Shown: one piece after another, positions 1-8,147 of the stretch | Position numbering within the stretch: the first letter of the stretch is position 1 | Layout of the letters: every line of letters starts with the position of its first letter | Assembly: GCF_003955685.1 (NCBI RefSeq) | Contig: NZ_RXHJ01000017.1 | Coordinates: forward strand, 1-64,000 | DNA length: 64,000 nucleotides | DNA from: Corynebacterium hylobatis | GTDB taxonomy: Bacteria > Actinomycetota > Actinomycetes > Mycobacteriales > Mycobacteriaceae | Reading direction: 5' to 3' | Program-made: the position numbers and the translations under genes | Notes under the pieces: model-generated | Databases searched by the model: none | Told to the model about the DNA's origin: nothing | What the model saw: the letters and a program-made list of their open reading frames with translations, nothing else

Positions 1-105
1 CATCGCTTTCCTGTTCGATGATGACGCTAGACCATGGCCGGGACATGGGGGTGAACTCCGGGGTCAACCGTGACTAAAGGTCCAGTTCAGGGGATATTTA
101 TTTAA

Positions 106-126
106 TGAAAATGGGCACCATTTCCA
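106..126. promoter_or_regulatory. Imperfect palindrome in left intergenic region
   Basis: Positions 106-114 (TGAAAATGG) and 118-126 (CCATTTCCA) form an inverted repeat with 8 of 9 pairs around the spacer gca. It lies in a gene-free stretch (4-165) between the nitroreductase stop and a probable minus-strand start codon at 1-3, which is preceded by an AGGAAA-like ribosome site. The rest of that gene lies outside the window. The AT-rich palindrome looks like a repressor site for that gene. It loosely recalls Fur/Zur-type boxes, but the match is not good enough to name the regulator. Confidence 0.4.
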
Positions 127-165
127 TTTACCAGGAAACGGTACCCACGAGGCAGGAGCGAGATT

Positions 166-783
166 CTAGAGGGTCTCTACGACCTCTTCGAAGCCGAGGC
201 GCGGCAGGCGGTCGAACCAGGCGCCCTCCTCGGCAGGCTTGCCCATGTTGATGGCGACGAGCACTCGGTGGCGACCGTCCGGGAAGAACTCCTTGGACAG
301 GGCCGCAGCGTCCATGCCGGTCATCGGGCCGGCGGCGAGACCTGCGGCGCGGATGCCGATGATGGCGTAGCCGATCTGCAGGCCGGCGTTGAGTTCGGCA
401 GTACTGACACGACCGGCCTCGTCCTCAGCGAAGATGTCGCGGGCACCCTCGAAGTGCGGGAAGACCTTCGGCAGCTCGTCGTGGAAGTCGATGTCCGCGG
501 CGAGCAGGGCGACGGCCGGGGCCTGCTCGGCCTTCTTGCGGTTACCCTCTGCCAGGTGGGGAAGCAGGCGGGCCTTGGCCTCATCGGAACGCACTACGAC
601 GACGCGCAGCGGCTGGATGTTCATCGAGGTCGGCGCCCACTTGACCAGGTCGAAGATCGCGTTGATCTGCTCGTCCGTGACCGGCTCGTCAGTGAAGGCG
701 TTGGCGGTGCGGGCCTCCCGGAACAGAATGTTCTGGGCTTCCTCGTTGATGACGAGGGGGTTCTTGTTGTCAGTGTCAGTCAT
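166..783 (-). CDS. Nitroreductase family protein, RutE-like (malonic semialdehyde reductase type)
   Basis: A 205-residue cytosolic flavoprotein. Features seen are an N-terminal RTANAF segment, the KWAPTSMN motif typical of the FMN-binding part of RutE-type nitroreductases, and a C-terminal RLPRLGFEEV close to the E. coli RutE ending. The family reduces 3-oxopropanoate or other small carbonyl or nitro compounds with NAD(P)H. No other pyrimidine-degradation (rut) gene lies nearby, so the substrate is open. The start chosen is the ATG at 783, with a GGGAG ribosome site just upstream; the longer open frame upstream has no such support. It lies 55 bases downstream of the helicase gene on the same strand. 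Confidence 0.8.
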   Translation of the reverse strand: MTDTDNKNPLVINEEAQNILFREARTANAFTDEPVTDEQINAIFDLVKWAPTSMNIQPLRVVVVRSDEAKARLLPHLAEGNRKKAEQAPAVALLAADIDFHDELPKVFPHFEGARDIFAEDEAGRVSTAELNAGLQIGYAIIGIRAAGLAAGPMTGMDAAALSKEFFPDGRHRVLVAINMGKPAEEGAWFDRLPRLGFEEVVETL

Positions 784-838
784 ACCCAGTAGAACTCCCT
801 GGCCAGCTGTTTCATTCCCCAGCTTAGGGTGACCTTGG

Positions 839-3448
839 TCACGGGTTGTAATCCAGTCGTTCCCGCTCCGCGGCGATGATGGCCTCGGCCAGCTGCCCTT
901 CGGTGATGTCGACGGCGTCATGGACCTGAGCGGATTCGCTGGGGCGGGCGAAGGCGTCGAAAAGCTGGGCCTTGCCGACGAGCATCTCCAGCATGCGTTC
1001 ATCGACGGTGTCGTCGCCGATGAGGCGGTGGACCAGAACTGTGGAGGTCTGTCCCATGCGGTGGGCGCGGGCGATAGCCTGGGCCTCAACGGAGGGCTTG
1101 ACCTGGGGCTCCACGATGATGACCACGCTGGCGGACTGGATGTTCAGCCCGGTGCCTCCGGCGGTGATCTGTGCGAGCAGGACGGAACCGGCGGGGGCGG
1201 TGGAGAGGGCGTCGATAAGCTCCTGGCGCGCGGCCGGGTTCACGGCGCCGGAGAGACAACCGACGACGCGCTCACCCAGGTCGGCGGCAAGCACGTCGAG
1301 GACGTCGAGGAAATAGGTGAAGATGAGCACCTTGCGGCCGGACTCCTCCGCCTCCGCCACGATCTCCCGGATGCGTTCGAGTTTGGCGGGCACGACGTCC
1401 GGGGTGGTCATGGCGGCGCGGCGCATGGCCATGAAACTGCCCTGCCGCACCGCCCCGGCGTAGTGCCGCTCATCGGCCGGGCTGAGGTCGATCCAGTCGA
1501 GCTGCTCGAGCTTCTCCGGTAGTTCATCGAGCACATCGACCTGATTGCGCCGCAGGTAGGCGGGGGCGATGCGAACCCGGAAATCCACGGCGGCCATGCC
1601 CGACATACCGGCGCTGATCAGGTCGGGGGTGACGAAGCTGATCAAGGTGGCGAAGTCCTCCACCCGGTTCTCCAGCGGGGTGCCGGTGAGCAGGACAGCG
1701 TGGGAGGCAGTGTCGATGAGCGCGCGGACAGCGATGGTGCGGCCGGCGGCAGGGTTCTTGATCATGTGCGCCTCGTCCACAACGACCAGGTCCGGAATGG
1801 GGATCTGCATCGTGCGGGCCCCGTCGTAGGTGAGTACGCAGATCCCACCGGTGTCGGACCAGGCGGCGACCGCCTCCTCCTTCTCCGGACCGTGGGCCCG
1901 GTAGACGGGCAGGTCGGTGAAGCGGCGGGACTCACGTACCCAGTTGGTGATCACGGAGGCCGGGCACACCACGAGAGCGTGTCGACGCCCCTCCGCCGCC
2001 AGGTGGGCGGCGACCGCCAGCGCCTGGACCGTCTTGCCCAGGCCCATCTCATCACCGAGGACCACCTTCTCCTGCACCAGGGAGAAACGGGCCCCGAAGG
2101 ACTGGTAACCGCGCAGGTGGAGCTCGGTGAGGTGGGTGCGGTCGAGACGCAGTGAACGGATGCGCTCGAGGGTGTCGGCCGCGAGGTCCTCACCGCCCTC
2201 AACCTCCAGGTCCAGCAGGGTGGCCAGTAACCCCTGGTAGTGGGCGGGCCGGGAGAGGTAGTCCGCCCAGGTCTGCTCGCCGACGCTGACGGGGCGGGCG
2301 GGTTCGAGGATCTCCCGGTGCGCATCCGCCCAGGCGATGTCGTCGGTGAACTGCCGCCAGTCGGCTGTCTCCGCGGTGAGCGCCACGTCCCAGATCCCAC
2401 CGCCCGCGGGGACCTCGGCGGAATACTGCAGGATCCGTCGTCGACGGGCCCGCTGGAGCTCGTCGAGGGTGTTGATCCGGTCGAACTGGGCCAGCACCCG
2501 GACCAGTGCCGTCGCGGCAGCGGTGGCGGTGTCGCCGATGCCGGTGGAGTGGGTGGCCACGGCCTCGCGACGCAACGTCTCCGCCGCGGCCCTGAGCCGC
2601 CGGGCGGTCTGCACCCCGATGCCGCGCACCTGGGTGAGACGCCCCACGGGGAGATCGAGCACATCGGCGACGGTGGCCACCCCGATGGTCTCCAGGCCGG
2701 CGAATCGCAGGCGTTGACTTGTGGCGGTGCGCAGGGCGTCGACGGGCAGCTGGCGCAGCAGGATGCGGGCGCGCTCATCGGTCAGGGCGGTGAGCAGGCG
2801 CTCGGCCCCGGCACGCAGCGCGGGTTCCGAGTGCGGGTCGTGCTGCAACACCCGGGCACGGCTCAGGACCCGGGACTGCTGGTCGGCGTCGTGGCGGGTG
2901 AAGTGCAGTCCCCGGTGCCCCACAGCCTGTTCGAAGCCGGCGCGGGCGGCGGCGATGAAGTGGTCGGGTGTTCCGTGGACCCCGGGCTGCAGGTACACTC
3001 CCCTGGCCTGTGTCTGCTGCGCAGCCTGCACCACGTCGACGACCTCCGGCTCAGACAGCCGGCCCTGCAGCTGCCCCGCAGCCTGCCTGGCCTGAGCCAG
3101 CCCCGTCCCACCGAAGATGCGGCGCAGCAGACCCGGCGCGGCGTGACGGGCCTTCTCCCGCAACGCGGGGAGCTCAGCCGTGGCAGCCACCCAGCGGCGC
3201 AGCTGCTCCCTGGCGCCCGGCAACCGCTCGAGTTCAGCGTAGGCGTAGAGGTCGGCCGGCCAGTCGACGGCACCGGGTGGGATAAGCCAACCGATACCTT
3301 CGGGGAGCTCGACGGTGCCGCGGGTGGAGGGGGTAAGTGCGGGGGCGTCGATAAGCGGGGTGAGGGAACGGGCGCGGTCAATCACACCGTCTGCCCGGCT
3401 GAGCAGAGCGGCGAGCTCCGCCCGGGTGAACTCGGCCATGTCGGCCAT
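839..3448 (-). CDS. SNF2-family DEAD/DEAH helicase with helix-hairpin-helix N-terminal region
   Basis: An 869-residue SF2 helicase-like ATPase. Walker A is GDEMGLGKT (about residues 465-473), the DEAH box sits in VVVDEAHMIKNP (about 556-567), motif III is LLTGTPLENR, and motif VI is in ARAHRMGQT near the C-terminus. These identify the Swi2/Snf2 class (DNA translocase or remodeler). The first 460 residues are not a standard SNF2 N-terminus: residues about 245-285 look like helix-hairpin-helix DNA-binding repeats (VADVLDLP, VRGIGVQTARRL). The start codon (ATG 3448, alternative ATG 3439) lies inside a 23-bp sequence that is repeated at 6194. No Shine-Dalgarno site is visible. The gene begins 18 bases after the oxidase stop. 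The cellular role is unknown; repair or defence are possible. Confidence 0.85.
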   Translation of the reverse strand: MADMAEFTRAELAALLSRADGVIDRARSLTPLIDAPALTPSTRGTVELPEGIGWLIPPGAVDWPADLYAYAELERLPGAREQLRRWVAATAELPALREKARHAAPGLLRRIFGGTGLAQARQAAGQLQGRLSEPEVVDVVQAAQQTQARGVYLQPGVHGTPDHFIAAARAGFEQAVGHRGLHFTRHDADQQSRVLSRARVLQHDPHSEPALRAGAERLLTALTDERARILLRQLPVDALRTATSQRLRFAGLETIGVATVADVLDLPVGRLTQVRGIGVQTARRLRAAAETLRREAVATHSTGIGDTATAAATALVRVLAQFDRINTLDELQRARRRRILQYSAEVPAGGGIWDVALTAETADWRQFTDDIAWADAHREILEPARPVSVGEQTWADYLSRPAHYQGLLATLLDLEVEGGEDLAADTLERIRSLRLDRTHLTELHLRGYQSFGARFSLVQEKVVLGDEMGLGKTVQALAVAAHLAAEGRRHALVVCPASVITNWVRESRRFTDLPVYRAHGPEKEEAVAAWSDTGGICVLTYDGARTMQIPIPDLVVVDEAHMIKNPAAGRTIAVRALIDTASHAVLLTGTPLENRVEDFATLISFVTPDLISAGMSGMAAVDFRVRIAPAYLRRNQVDVLDELPEKLEQLDWIDLSPADERHYAGAVRQGSFMAMRRAAMTTPDVVPAKLERIREIVAEAEESGRKVLIFTYFLDVLDVLAADLGERVVGCLSGAVNPAARQELIDALSTAPAGSVLLAQITAGGTGLNIQSASVVIIVEPQVKPSVEAQAIARAHRMGQTSTVLVHRLIGDDTVDERMLEMLVGKAQLFDAFARPSESAQVHDAVDITEGQLAEAIIAAERERLDYNP

Positions 3449-3456
3449 TGTCTCAC
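3434..3456. repeat. Left copy of 23-bp direct repeat flanking the oxidase/AraC cassette
   Basis: This 23-base sequence (begins GGCCATGTCGGCC, ends TTGTCTCAC) recurs without mismatch at 6194-6216. The match continues for four more bases with one difference (c/t then agg). The left copy covers the start codon of the helicase gene. The two copies bracket exactly the oxidase and regulator genes. Confidence 0.9.
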
Positions 3457-3466
3457 CAGGAGGAAA

Positions 3467-5098
3467 CTACCGGTCGTCGGCACCCAGTTCGCGCAGTCGA
3501 CGAGGCCAGATGCCCTGCTTACCCGGTGAGAGGATTCCCTTGGGATCCAGGGCGTCCTTGATGCGCTCATTGAAGTCCAGCTGGATGTGGTTGTTGTAGC
3601 CGAACAGGGAGGCGACCAGATCCATATAGTCAACGTGCGCACGGTATTCCGCGTAACCGAGTTCACCCAGTTCGGCGATGAGTTGCCGGCAGGTCTCGTA
3701 GGCCTGGGGGGCAGATTCATCCTCGAGGTTGAAGATGATCACGGCGACATGGATGGCATGACGCTGGTGGATCAGGAAGGTCGAGGTGTAGTCCAGCCCG
3801 ATGCCTTCGACACGTTGCTTGACCAGGTCGCGAATGCGGGCTCCGTCCCGCCCTGTCAGGGGCACGAGGGAGGAGAAGGTCATGTGCCCACCGCGCTCTG
3901 CACCGATGAAGTCGGTGGCCTTGAGCATACTCATGTCCGGGACGCAGGCCTGGACCTTCATGTTCTGGTCGAACTCCTCCACCGGCAGATCATTTCCCGG
4001 GTGCTTCTGCCCGACGATACGCACCCCCTCCACGGCCTCGAGGGTCTGTTTGACGATCTTGAACTGCTCATCCACCACGGATTCCGCCCCGTAGAGGGCG
4101 AAGCGCATGCTCCAGGCGCCGACACCCAGCCGGTCGCGGGCGTAGGCCTCCGCCGCCTCCTGTGGGACGGGACCCTCACCATCGTAGATCTCGTTGCGGT
4201 CGTGACCGCCGGAGAAACTGAGCGCCCCCAACGCATTGAACATGGACGGGATATTCATGATCGTACGGTTGAGCATGAGGGGACGGAGGGCCTCCAGGAA
4301 CGGCTCCACCAGATCATCGCTGTCCAGCATGGCGAAGCACGGCATGTAGATCTCCGGCTCCGGGAAGCAGTGGTAACCCATCCGGGTCACGATCCCGTAG
4401 TTGGACTGCATGAAGATGCCGTCGGCGGTCGGGCCGTAGCCGCGGGGTGAGAGGTGCCAGGTCCGGTTGTTCTCCATGGCGCCCATACCGGTGCGCATGA
4501 TCTCGCCGTCCGCCAGGACGACCTCCATGCCACAGACAGCACCGGCGTGGTCGCCGTAGACCGAGTAGCCGATACCGTGGTCCATAGCGTTGCCCACCAC
4601 GCTGCCCCAGCCGATGTCGGGCACATCCGCCCAGAGACGGGAACGGCGTGCACGCAACTCTTCGTAGAGCTGGTTGTAGGAGACACCGGGCTCCACCACC
4701 ACGTAACCGAGTTCATCGTTGACCTCGACGACCTTGTTCATCCGGCGCAGGTTGACCACCACGGAGCCGGGTAGGCGGGGAGCAGAACCACCGTAACCGA
4801 GGTTGCGGCCCTGGGAAGTGGTCCACAGGGGGACCTCGTACTCGTTGGCGATTCGGACGATGTCCTGCACCTGCTCGGTGTTGGTCGGCTGGAGAACCAC
4901 CGGCGGAATGAGCTCGACCCACTCATCGGGTGAGAAAGGATCGCCGAACTCTCGGGCAGCGTCTCCGGTGAGCACGCCTTCCTCTCCGAGGACCTTCCGG
5001 AACTTCACTACGGCAGCATCAAGCCTCTCTGGGGTGAGGCCGAAATCCTCGGCGGTGTAGGAGCGCTTGGAAGCAGCCGATGAACCTGCAGTTACCAT
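3467..5098 (-). CDS. FAD-linked phenol oxidase of the vanillyl-alcohol oxidase / eugenol oxidase type
   Basis: A 543-residue flavoenzyme. The PCMH-type FAD-binding domain includes GRNLGYGGSAPRLPGSV at residues 97-113, followed by the segment GIGYSVYGDH (175-184) typical of VAO, 4-cresol dehydrogenase and eugenol oxidase. The C-terminal part ends with LDPKGILSPGKQGIWP. His405 in GGHMTFSS sits where eugenol oxidase and VAO carry the covalent FAD-histidine link. The family oxidises para-substituted phenols such as vanillyl alcohol, eugenol or 4-hydroxybenzyl compounds, usually releasing hydrogen peroxide; the actual substrate here is inferred only by class. The start is the ATG at 5098, with AGAAAGG upstream. 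The AraC gene directly upstream on the same strand is its likely regulator. No ring-cleavage genes are adjacent. Confidence 0.85.
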   Translation of the reverse strand: MVTAGSSAASKRSYTAEDFGLTPERLDAAVVKFRKVLGEEGVLTGDAAREFGDPFSPDEWVELIPPVVLQPTNTEQVQDIVRIANEYEVPLWTTSQGRNLGYGGSAPRLPGSVVVNLRRMNKVVEVNDELGYVVVEPGVSYNQLYEELRARRSRLWADVPDIGWGSVVGNAMDHGIGYSVYGDHAGAVCGMEVVLADGEIMRTGMGAMENNRTWHLSPRGYGPTADGIFMQSNYGIVTRMGYHCFPEPEIYMPCFAMLDSDDLVEPFLEALRPLMLNRTIMNIPSMFNALGALSFSGGHDRNEIYDGEGPVPQEAAEAYARDRLGVGAWSMRFALYGAESVVDEQFKIVKQTLEAVEGVRIVGQKHPGNDLPVEEFDQNMKVQACVPDMSMLKATDFIGAERGGHMTFSSLVPLTGRDGARIRDLVKQRVEGIGLDYTSTFLIHQRHAIHVAVIIFNLEDESAPQAYETCRQLIAELGELGYAEYRAHVDYMDLVASLFGYNNHIQLDFNERIKDALDPKGILSPGKQGIWPRRLRELGADDR

Positions 5099-5234
5099 GA
5101 TCGGGCACCTTTCTGTGATCATTTCCCGCCTGACCCGGCGGCCGTGCCGCCCGGACGGGGAGTGAACGTGTCCACCCAAACTAGGTGGAGAAGGTGGGTG
5201 CGGGCGATCCAATTTCGGCCGAATATATTGCAGT

Positions 5235-6161
5235 TCAGGCCATCCCGGGGTGAGATGGGAGACGTCGCCGGGACCGGTAGCTCGACGGTGATTGCCCGGT
5301 GTGCCGGGAGAATACCCGTGAGAAATTTGCCGGAGTGCCGAAACCGGATTCCACCGCGATCTGGCTCAGCGACAGCTCCGTCCCGGCGAGCAGTTGACGG
5401 GCGCAACTGACACGGGCGGCACTGATGCATGCCCCCACAGAGGCATCGTGGCGCTGGAACAGCCTGGAGAGGTGCCGGGTGGACAGGTTCACGGCCTCAG
5501 CGACGTCCTTGACCATCAACCCGTCCTCCGCGAAGTGTTCGGAGATGAAGCTCATCGCAGCACTGAATATGGCGGTGTCCGACTGCCCCCGGAGCAGCGA
5601 ATCGATCCGCAGCCGCAACCCGTGGAGCGCTGTCTCAGCACTAGGGACTCCCTCGGCGACCATGCGGAACAGCTCCCGGTGCGGGAGGCCACCCGGCGTG
5701 CGCAGCTCTCTGCCGAACTTCATCACCGACTGATCGGTCGGGAAAAAGTCCTGGTGGACACAGGAACGGGGCAGTTCCAGCATCAGGATGGCGGTGTCGC
5801 GGGGAAACGAGAAGACATACTGCTCATCTGGAGCAAAGAGCACAGTCTCCCCGGGGCCTGCCAGGTGGATCACCGACGATGAGTAGTAGGACGCCTGCCC
5901 TTCGATCACGAGGGAAGCATAGTAATGGGAGTGGCTCGCCCCGGGCATGGTCAAGCTGCGGTCGAGCACGTGGTCATGAACCTGAAAACCGTGGACCCGG
6001 AACTCATCATGCTCCAGCTCGGTATGGGTGGCCACCAGGCCGGCCTTGTTGAAGACACGGTAGTCGGATTCTCCCAGGGCGCCGCCGAGATGCTCCTGCC
6101 AGGCCCTGGCCCGGTCCCGGGGCGCAAAGTGCTCGGTGGAGAAATGACGGTGTCTGGTCAT
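5235..6161 (-). CDS. AraC-family transcriptional regulator
   Basis: A 308-residue regulator. The N-terminal 180 residues resemble the AraC-binding-like domain found in regulators of aromatic catabolism. The C-terminal 100 residues carry the two helix-turn-helix units (VKDVAEAVNLSTRHLSRLFQ and LSQIAVESGFGTPANFSRVF) with the usual closing QSPSSYR. It is encoded 136 bases upstream of, and in the same direction as, the phenol oxidase, and both lie between the 23-bp repeats. A role as activator of the oxidase in response to a phenolic inducer is therefore likely but inferred. The start is ATG 6161 with a GGAGAGGGAG ribosome site. Confidence 0.88.
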   Translation of the reverse strand: MTRHRHFSTEHFAPRDRARAWQEHLGGALGESDYRVFNKAGLVATHTELEHDEFRVHGFQVHDHVLDRSLTMPGASHSHYYASLVIEGQASYYSSSVIHLAGPGETVLFAPDEQYVFSFPRDTAILMLELPRSCVHQDFFPTDQSVMKFGRELRTPGGLPHRELFRMVAEGVPSAETALHGLRLRIDSLLRGQSDTAIFSAAMSFISEHFAEDGLMVKDVAEAVNLSTRHLSRLFQRHDASVGACISAARVSCARQLLAGTELSLSQIAVESGFGTPANFSRVFSRHTGQSPSSYRSRRRLPSHPGMA

Positions 6162-6193
6162 GGCGGTCCTGCTCCCTCTCCAGAATGTCTTCG

Positions 6194-6216
6194 GGCCATG
6201 TCGGCCATTGTCTCAC
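6194..6216. repeat. Right copy of 23-bp direct repeat flanking the oxidase/AraC cassette
   Basis: Perfect match to 3434-3456; the start-to-start distance is 2760 bases. Just to its right is the TAGGCT promoter element of the HEPN-CBS gene. The simplest reading is an insertion of the oxidase-regulator pair into a once short divergent intergenic region, with duplication of the target. Confidence 0.9.
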
Positions 6217-6222
6217 TAGGCT
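6217..6222 (+). promoter_or_regulatory. -10 element for a leaderless gene
   Basis: TAGGCT (TANNNT type) lies exactly seven bases before the GTG at 6230, and no ribosome site is present, as expected for a leaderless actinobacterial transcript. The equivalent place beside the left repeat reads CAGGAG and lacks the element. Confidence 0.55.
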
Positions 6223-6229
6223 GGGCTGT

Positions 6230-6964
6230 GTGAATGAGCAGACCTCCCCCAACCGGGCGATTCCTTTCCTGGCGGCATTCAACGACATCGAGGATTTCCT
6301 CCGCGATCTGTTGAACGCGAAGAAGTCGGATAATTTCCGCTGGATGGTTGATCTGGCGGCGCGCAAGCATCTGCTCTCGGATGAGCATGCGGATGATCTC
6401 AAGGAGTTCGCGGAGCTGCGCAACGCGATCAGCCACGGTCTGTACACGGAGGACATGCGGCCGATTGCGGAACCGCTTCCGGAGACGGTCGCGGAGATTG
6501 AGCGGATCCGGGATCTGCTGCGTAACCCTCCCACGGCACTTGGCGTGCTGGGGCACCATGACGTGCACACCTTCTCGCCCGGGGATGACATCCGGGAGGC
6601 GCTGCAGATCATCCGCCGGACGCGGATCTCCCAGTTCCCCATCTACGAGGGTGGCCGGTTTGTGGCGTTGCTGACCACGAACACGATTGCGCGGTGGGTG
6701 GCGGCGGACCTGGACGACAACGACCATCTCGATGCCCGCTCCGTCGCCGAGGTCCTCGACTGGGCGGAGGAGAACGACCGGGCGGTGTTCCTGGCCAAGG
6801 ATGTGCTGGCGCAGGAGGCGATCGACGCGCTGACCACGCCGCGGAAGGACGGTTCGCTGCCGCGGGCGGTGGTCCTCACGGAGGAGGGGCGCAAGGATCA
6901 GCGCCCCATCCGCGTGATCGGCGGTTCGGACCTCGCGGAGCTTCTCGACGCCGTGGACAACTGA
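6230..6964 (+). CDS. HEPN-like N-terminal domain fused to a CBS-domain pair
   Basis: A 244-residue protein. Residues 1-100 are helical and contain FAELRNAISHG, with R64 and H69 forming the RX4H signature of HEPN ribonucleases. Residues about 108-240 form two CBS-like units (DIREALQIIRRTRISQFPIY, and a second unit ending VIGGSDLAELLDAV). CBS pairs usually bind adenosine nucleotides, so a ligand-gated RNase or RNA-binding protein is a reasonable hypothesis. This is inference; many CBS proteins have other roles. The start GTG 6230 is favoured by the TAGGCT element seven bases upstream. Without the inserted cassette it would be divergently paired with the SNF2 helicase. Confidence 0.7.
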   Translation: MNEQTSPNRAIPFLAAFNDIEDFLRDLLNAKKSDNFRWMVDLAARKHLLSDEHADDLKEFAELRNAISHGLYTEDMRPIAEPLPETVAEIERIRDLLRNPPTALGVLGHHDVHTFSPGDDIREALQIIRRTRISQFPIYEGGRFVALLTTNTIARWVAADLDDNDHLDARSVAEVLDWAEENDRAVFLAKDVLAQEAIDALTTPRKDGSLPRAVVLTEEGRKDQRPIRVIGGSDLAELLDAVDN

Positions 6965-6969
6965 CCCGC

Positions 6970-6999
6970 TTGACCTGATGTTGACATGTCACATATGGT
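6970..6999 (+). promoter_or_regulatory. Promoter and RosR-like operator of the luciferase/FMN-reductase pair
   Basis: A -35-like TTGACC (6970-6975) and -10-like TATGGT (6994-6999) are separated by 18 bases. Between them lies the perfect palindrome TGACATGTCA (6982-6991). The 18 bases from 6978 match 15 positions of the RosR operator TTGTTGAYRYRTCAACWA as I recall it from C. glutamicum. RosR is a peroxide-sensitive MarR repressor of luciferase-like monooxygenases and FMN reductases. Assignment to RosR is inference. Confidence 0.5.
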
Positions 7000-7034
7000 G
7001 GGTTCAACAACTTCCAGTCAGGAGATAACACACC

Positions 7035-8147
7035 ATGCAGTTCGGCATCTTCACCATCGGCGACGTCACCACGGACCCGACCAACGGCACCACCCCCACC
7101 GAAGGTGAGCGCATCCACGCCATGACGCAGATGGCGCTCAAGGCCGAGGAGGTGGGCCTGGATGTCTTCGCCACCGGCGAGCACCACAACCCCCCTTTCG
7201 TCCCCTCCTCCCCCACCACGCACCTGGCCTACATCGCCGCGAAGACTGAGAAGCTGCAGCTGTCCACCGCCACGACGCTGATCACCACCAATGATCCACT
7301 CAAGATCGCCGAGGACTACGCCTTCCTCCAGCACCTGTCCGGCGGCCGCGTCGACCTGATGATGGGCCGCGGCAACACCGGGCCGGTCTACCCCTGGTTC
7401 GGCAAGGACATCCGCCAGGGCATCCCTCTGGCCATCGAGAACTATCACCTCCTGCGCCGCCTGTGGCGCGAGCCGGTGGTCAACTGGCAGGGCCAGTTCC
7501 GCACCCCGCTGCAGGGATACACCTCCACCCCGGCCCCGCTCGATGACGTCCCGCCGTTCGTCTGGCACGGCTCCATCCGCTCCGTGCAGATCGCCGAGCA
7601 GGCCGCCTTCTACGGTGACGGCTTCTTCCACAACAACATCTTCTGGAACAAGGAGCACACCGCGAAGATGGTGGACATCTACCGCCGCCGCTTCGAGTCA
7701 TACGGACACGGCCGTGCCGACCAGGCCATCGTCGGCCTCGGCGGGCAGGTCTTCATCGGTGAGACCGAGCAGGCCGCCAAGGATTTCTTCCGCCCCTACT
7801 TTGACAATGCCCCGGTCTACGGCCACGGCCCCTCCCTGGAGGAGTTCACGGACATGACCCCGCTGACGGTGGGTACCGTCGAGCAGGTCATCGAGCGCAC
7901 CATGGAGTTCGCCGACTGGGTCGGTGACTACCAGCGCCAGCTCTTCCTCATGGACCACGCCGGCCTGCCCCTGGAGGTCGTCCTCGAGCAGATCGAGATC
8001 CTGGGTACCCAGGTCGTGCCCGAGGTCCGCCGCCGCATGGAGGCCCGTCGCCCGGAGCACGTGCCCTCCAACCCGCCGACCCACGCCACACTCAAGGACA
8101 ACCCGGAAGCCCCGCACTTCCAGGTCCGCCCGGGTGAGGAGAAGTAG
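7035..8147 (+). CDS. Luciferase-type (LLM) flavin-dependent oxidoreductase, CE1758 family
   Basis: A 370-residue TIM-barrel flavin monooxygenase-like protein. The start MQFGIFTIGDV, the GEHHNPPF motif and the LSGGRVDLMMGRG segment are diagnostic of the bacterial luciferase-like fold. It is directly followed by its FMN reductase (stop TAG and next ATG abut), the two-component arrangement named CE1758/CE1759 after C. efficiens. The reductase would supply reduced FMN. The substrate is unknown; roles in quinone or aromatic detoxification under oxidative stress are suggested by RosR control in C. glutamicum. An AGGAGA ribosome site precedes the ATG. Confidence 0.9.
   Translation: MQFGIFTIGDVTTDPTNGTTPTEGERIHAMTQMALKAEEVGLDVFATGEHHNPPFVPSSPTTHLAYIAAKTEKLQLSTATTLITTNDPLKIAEDYAFLQHLSGGRVDLMMGRGNTGPVYPWFGKDIRQGIPLAIENYHLLRRLWREPVVNWQGQFRTPLQGYTSTPAPLDDVPPFVWHGSIRSVQIAEQAAFYGDGFFHNNIFWNKEHTAKMVDIYRRRFESYGHGRADQAIVGLGGQVFIGETEQAAKDFFRPYFDNAPVYGHGPSLEEFTDMTPLTVGTVEQVIERTMEFADWVGDYQRQLFLMDHAGLPLEVVLEQIEILGTQVVPEVRRRMEARRPEHVPSNPPTHATLKDNPEAPHFQVRPGEEK

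Noticed and set aside
166..783. Participation of the nitroreductase in a rut pyrimidine-degradation pathway
   Set aside because: The protein is RutE-like, but no other rut gene is nearby, so only the family is claimed.
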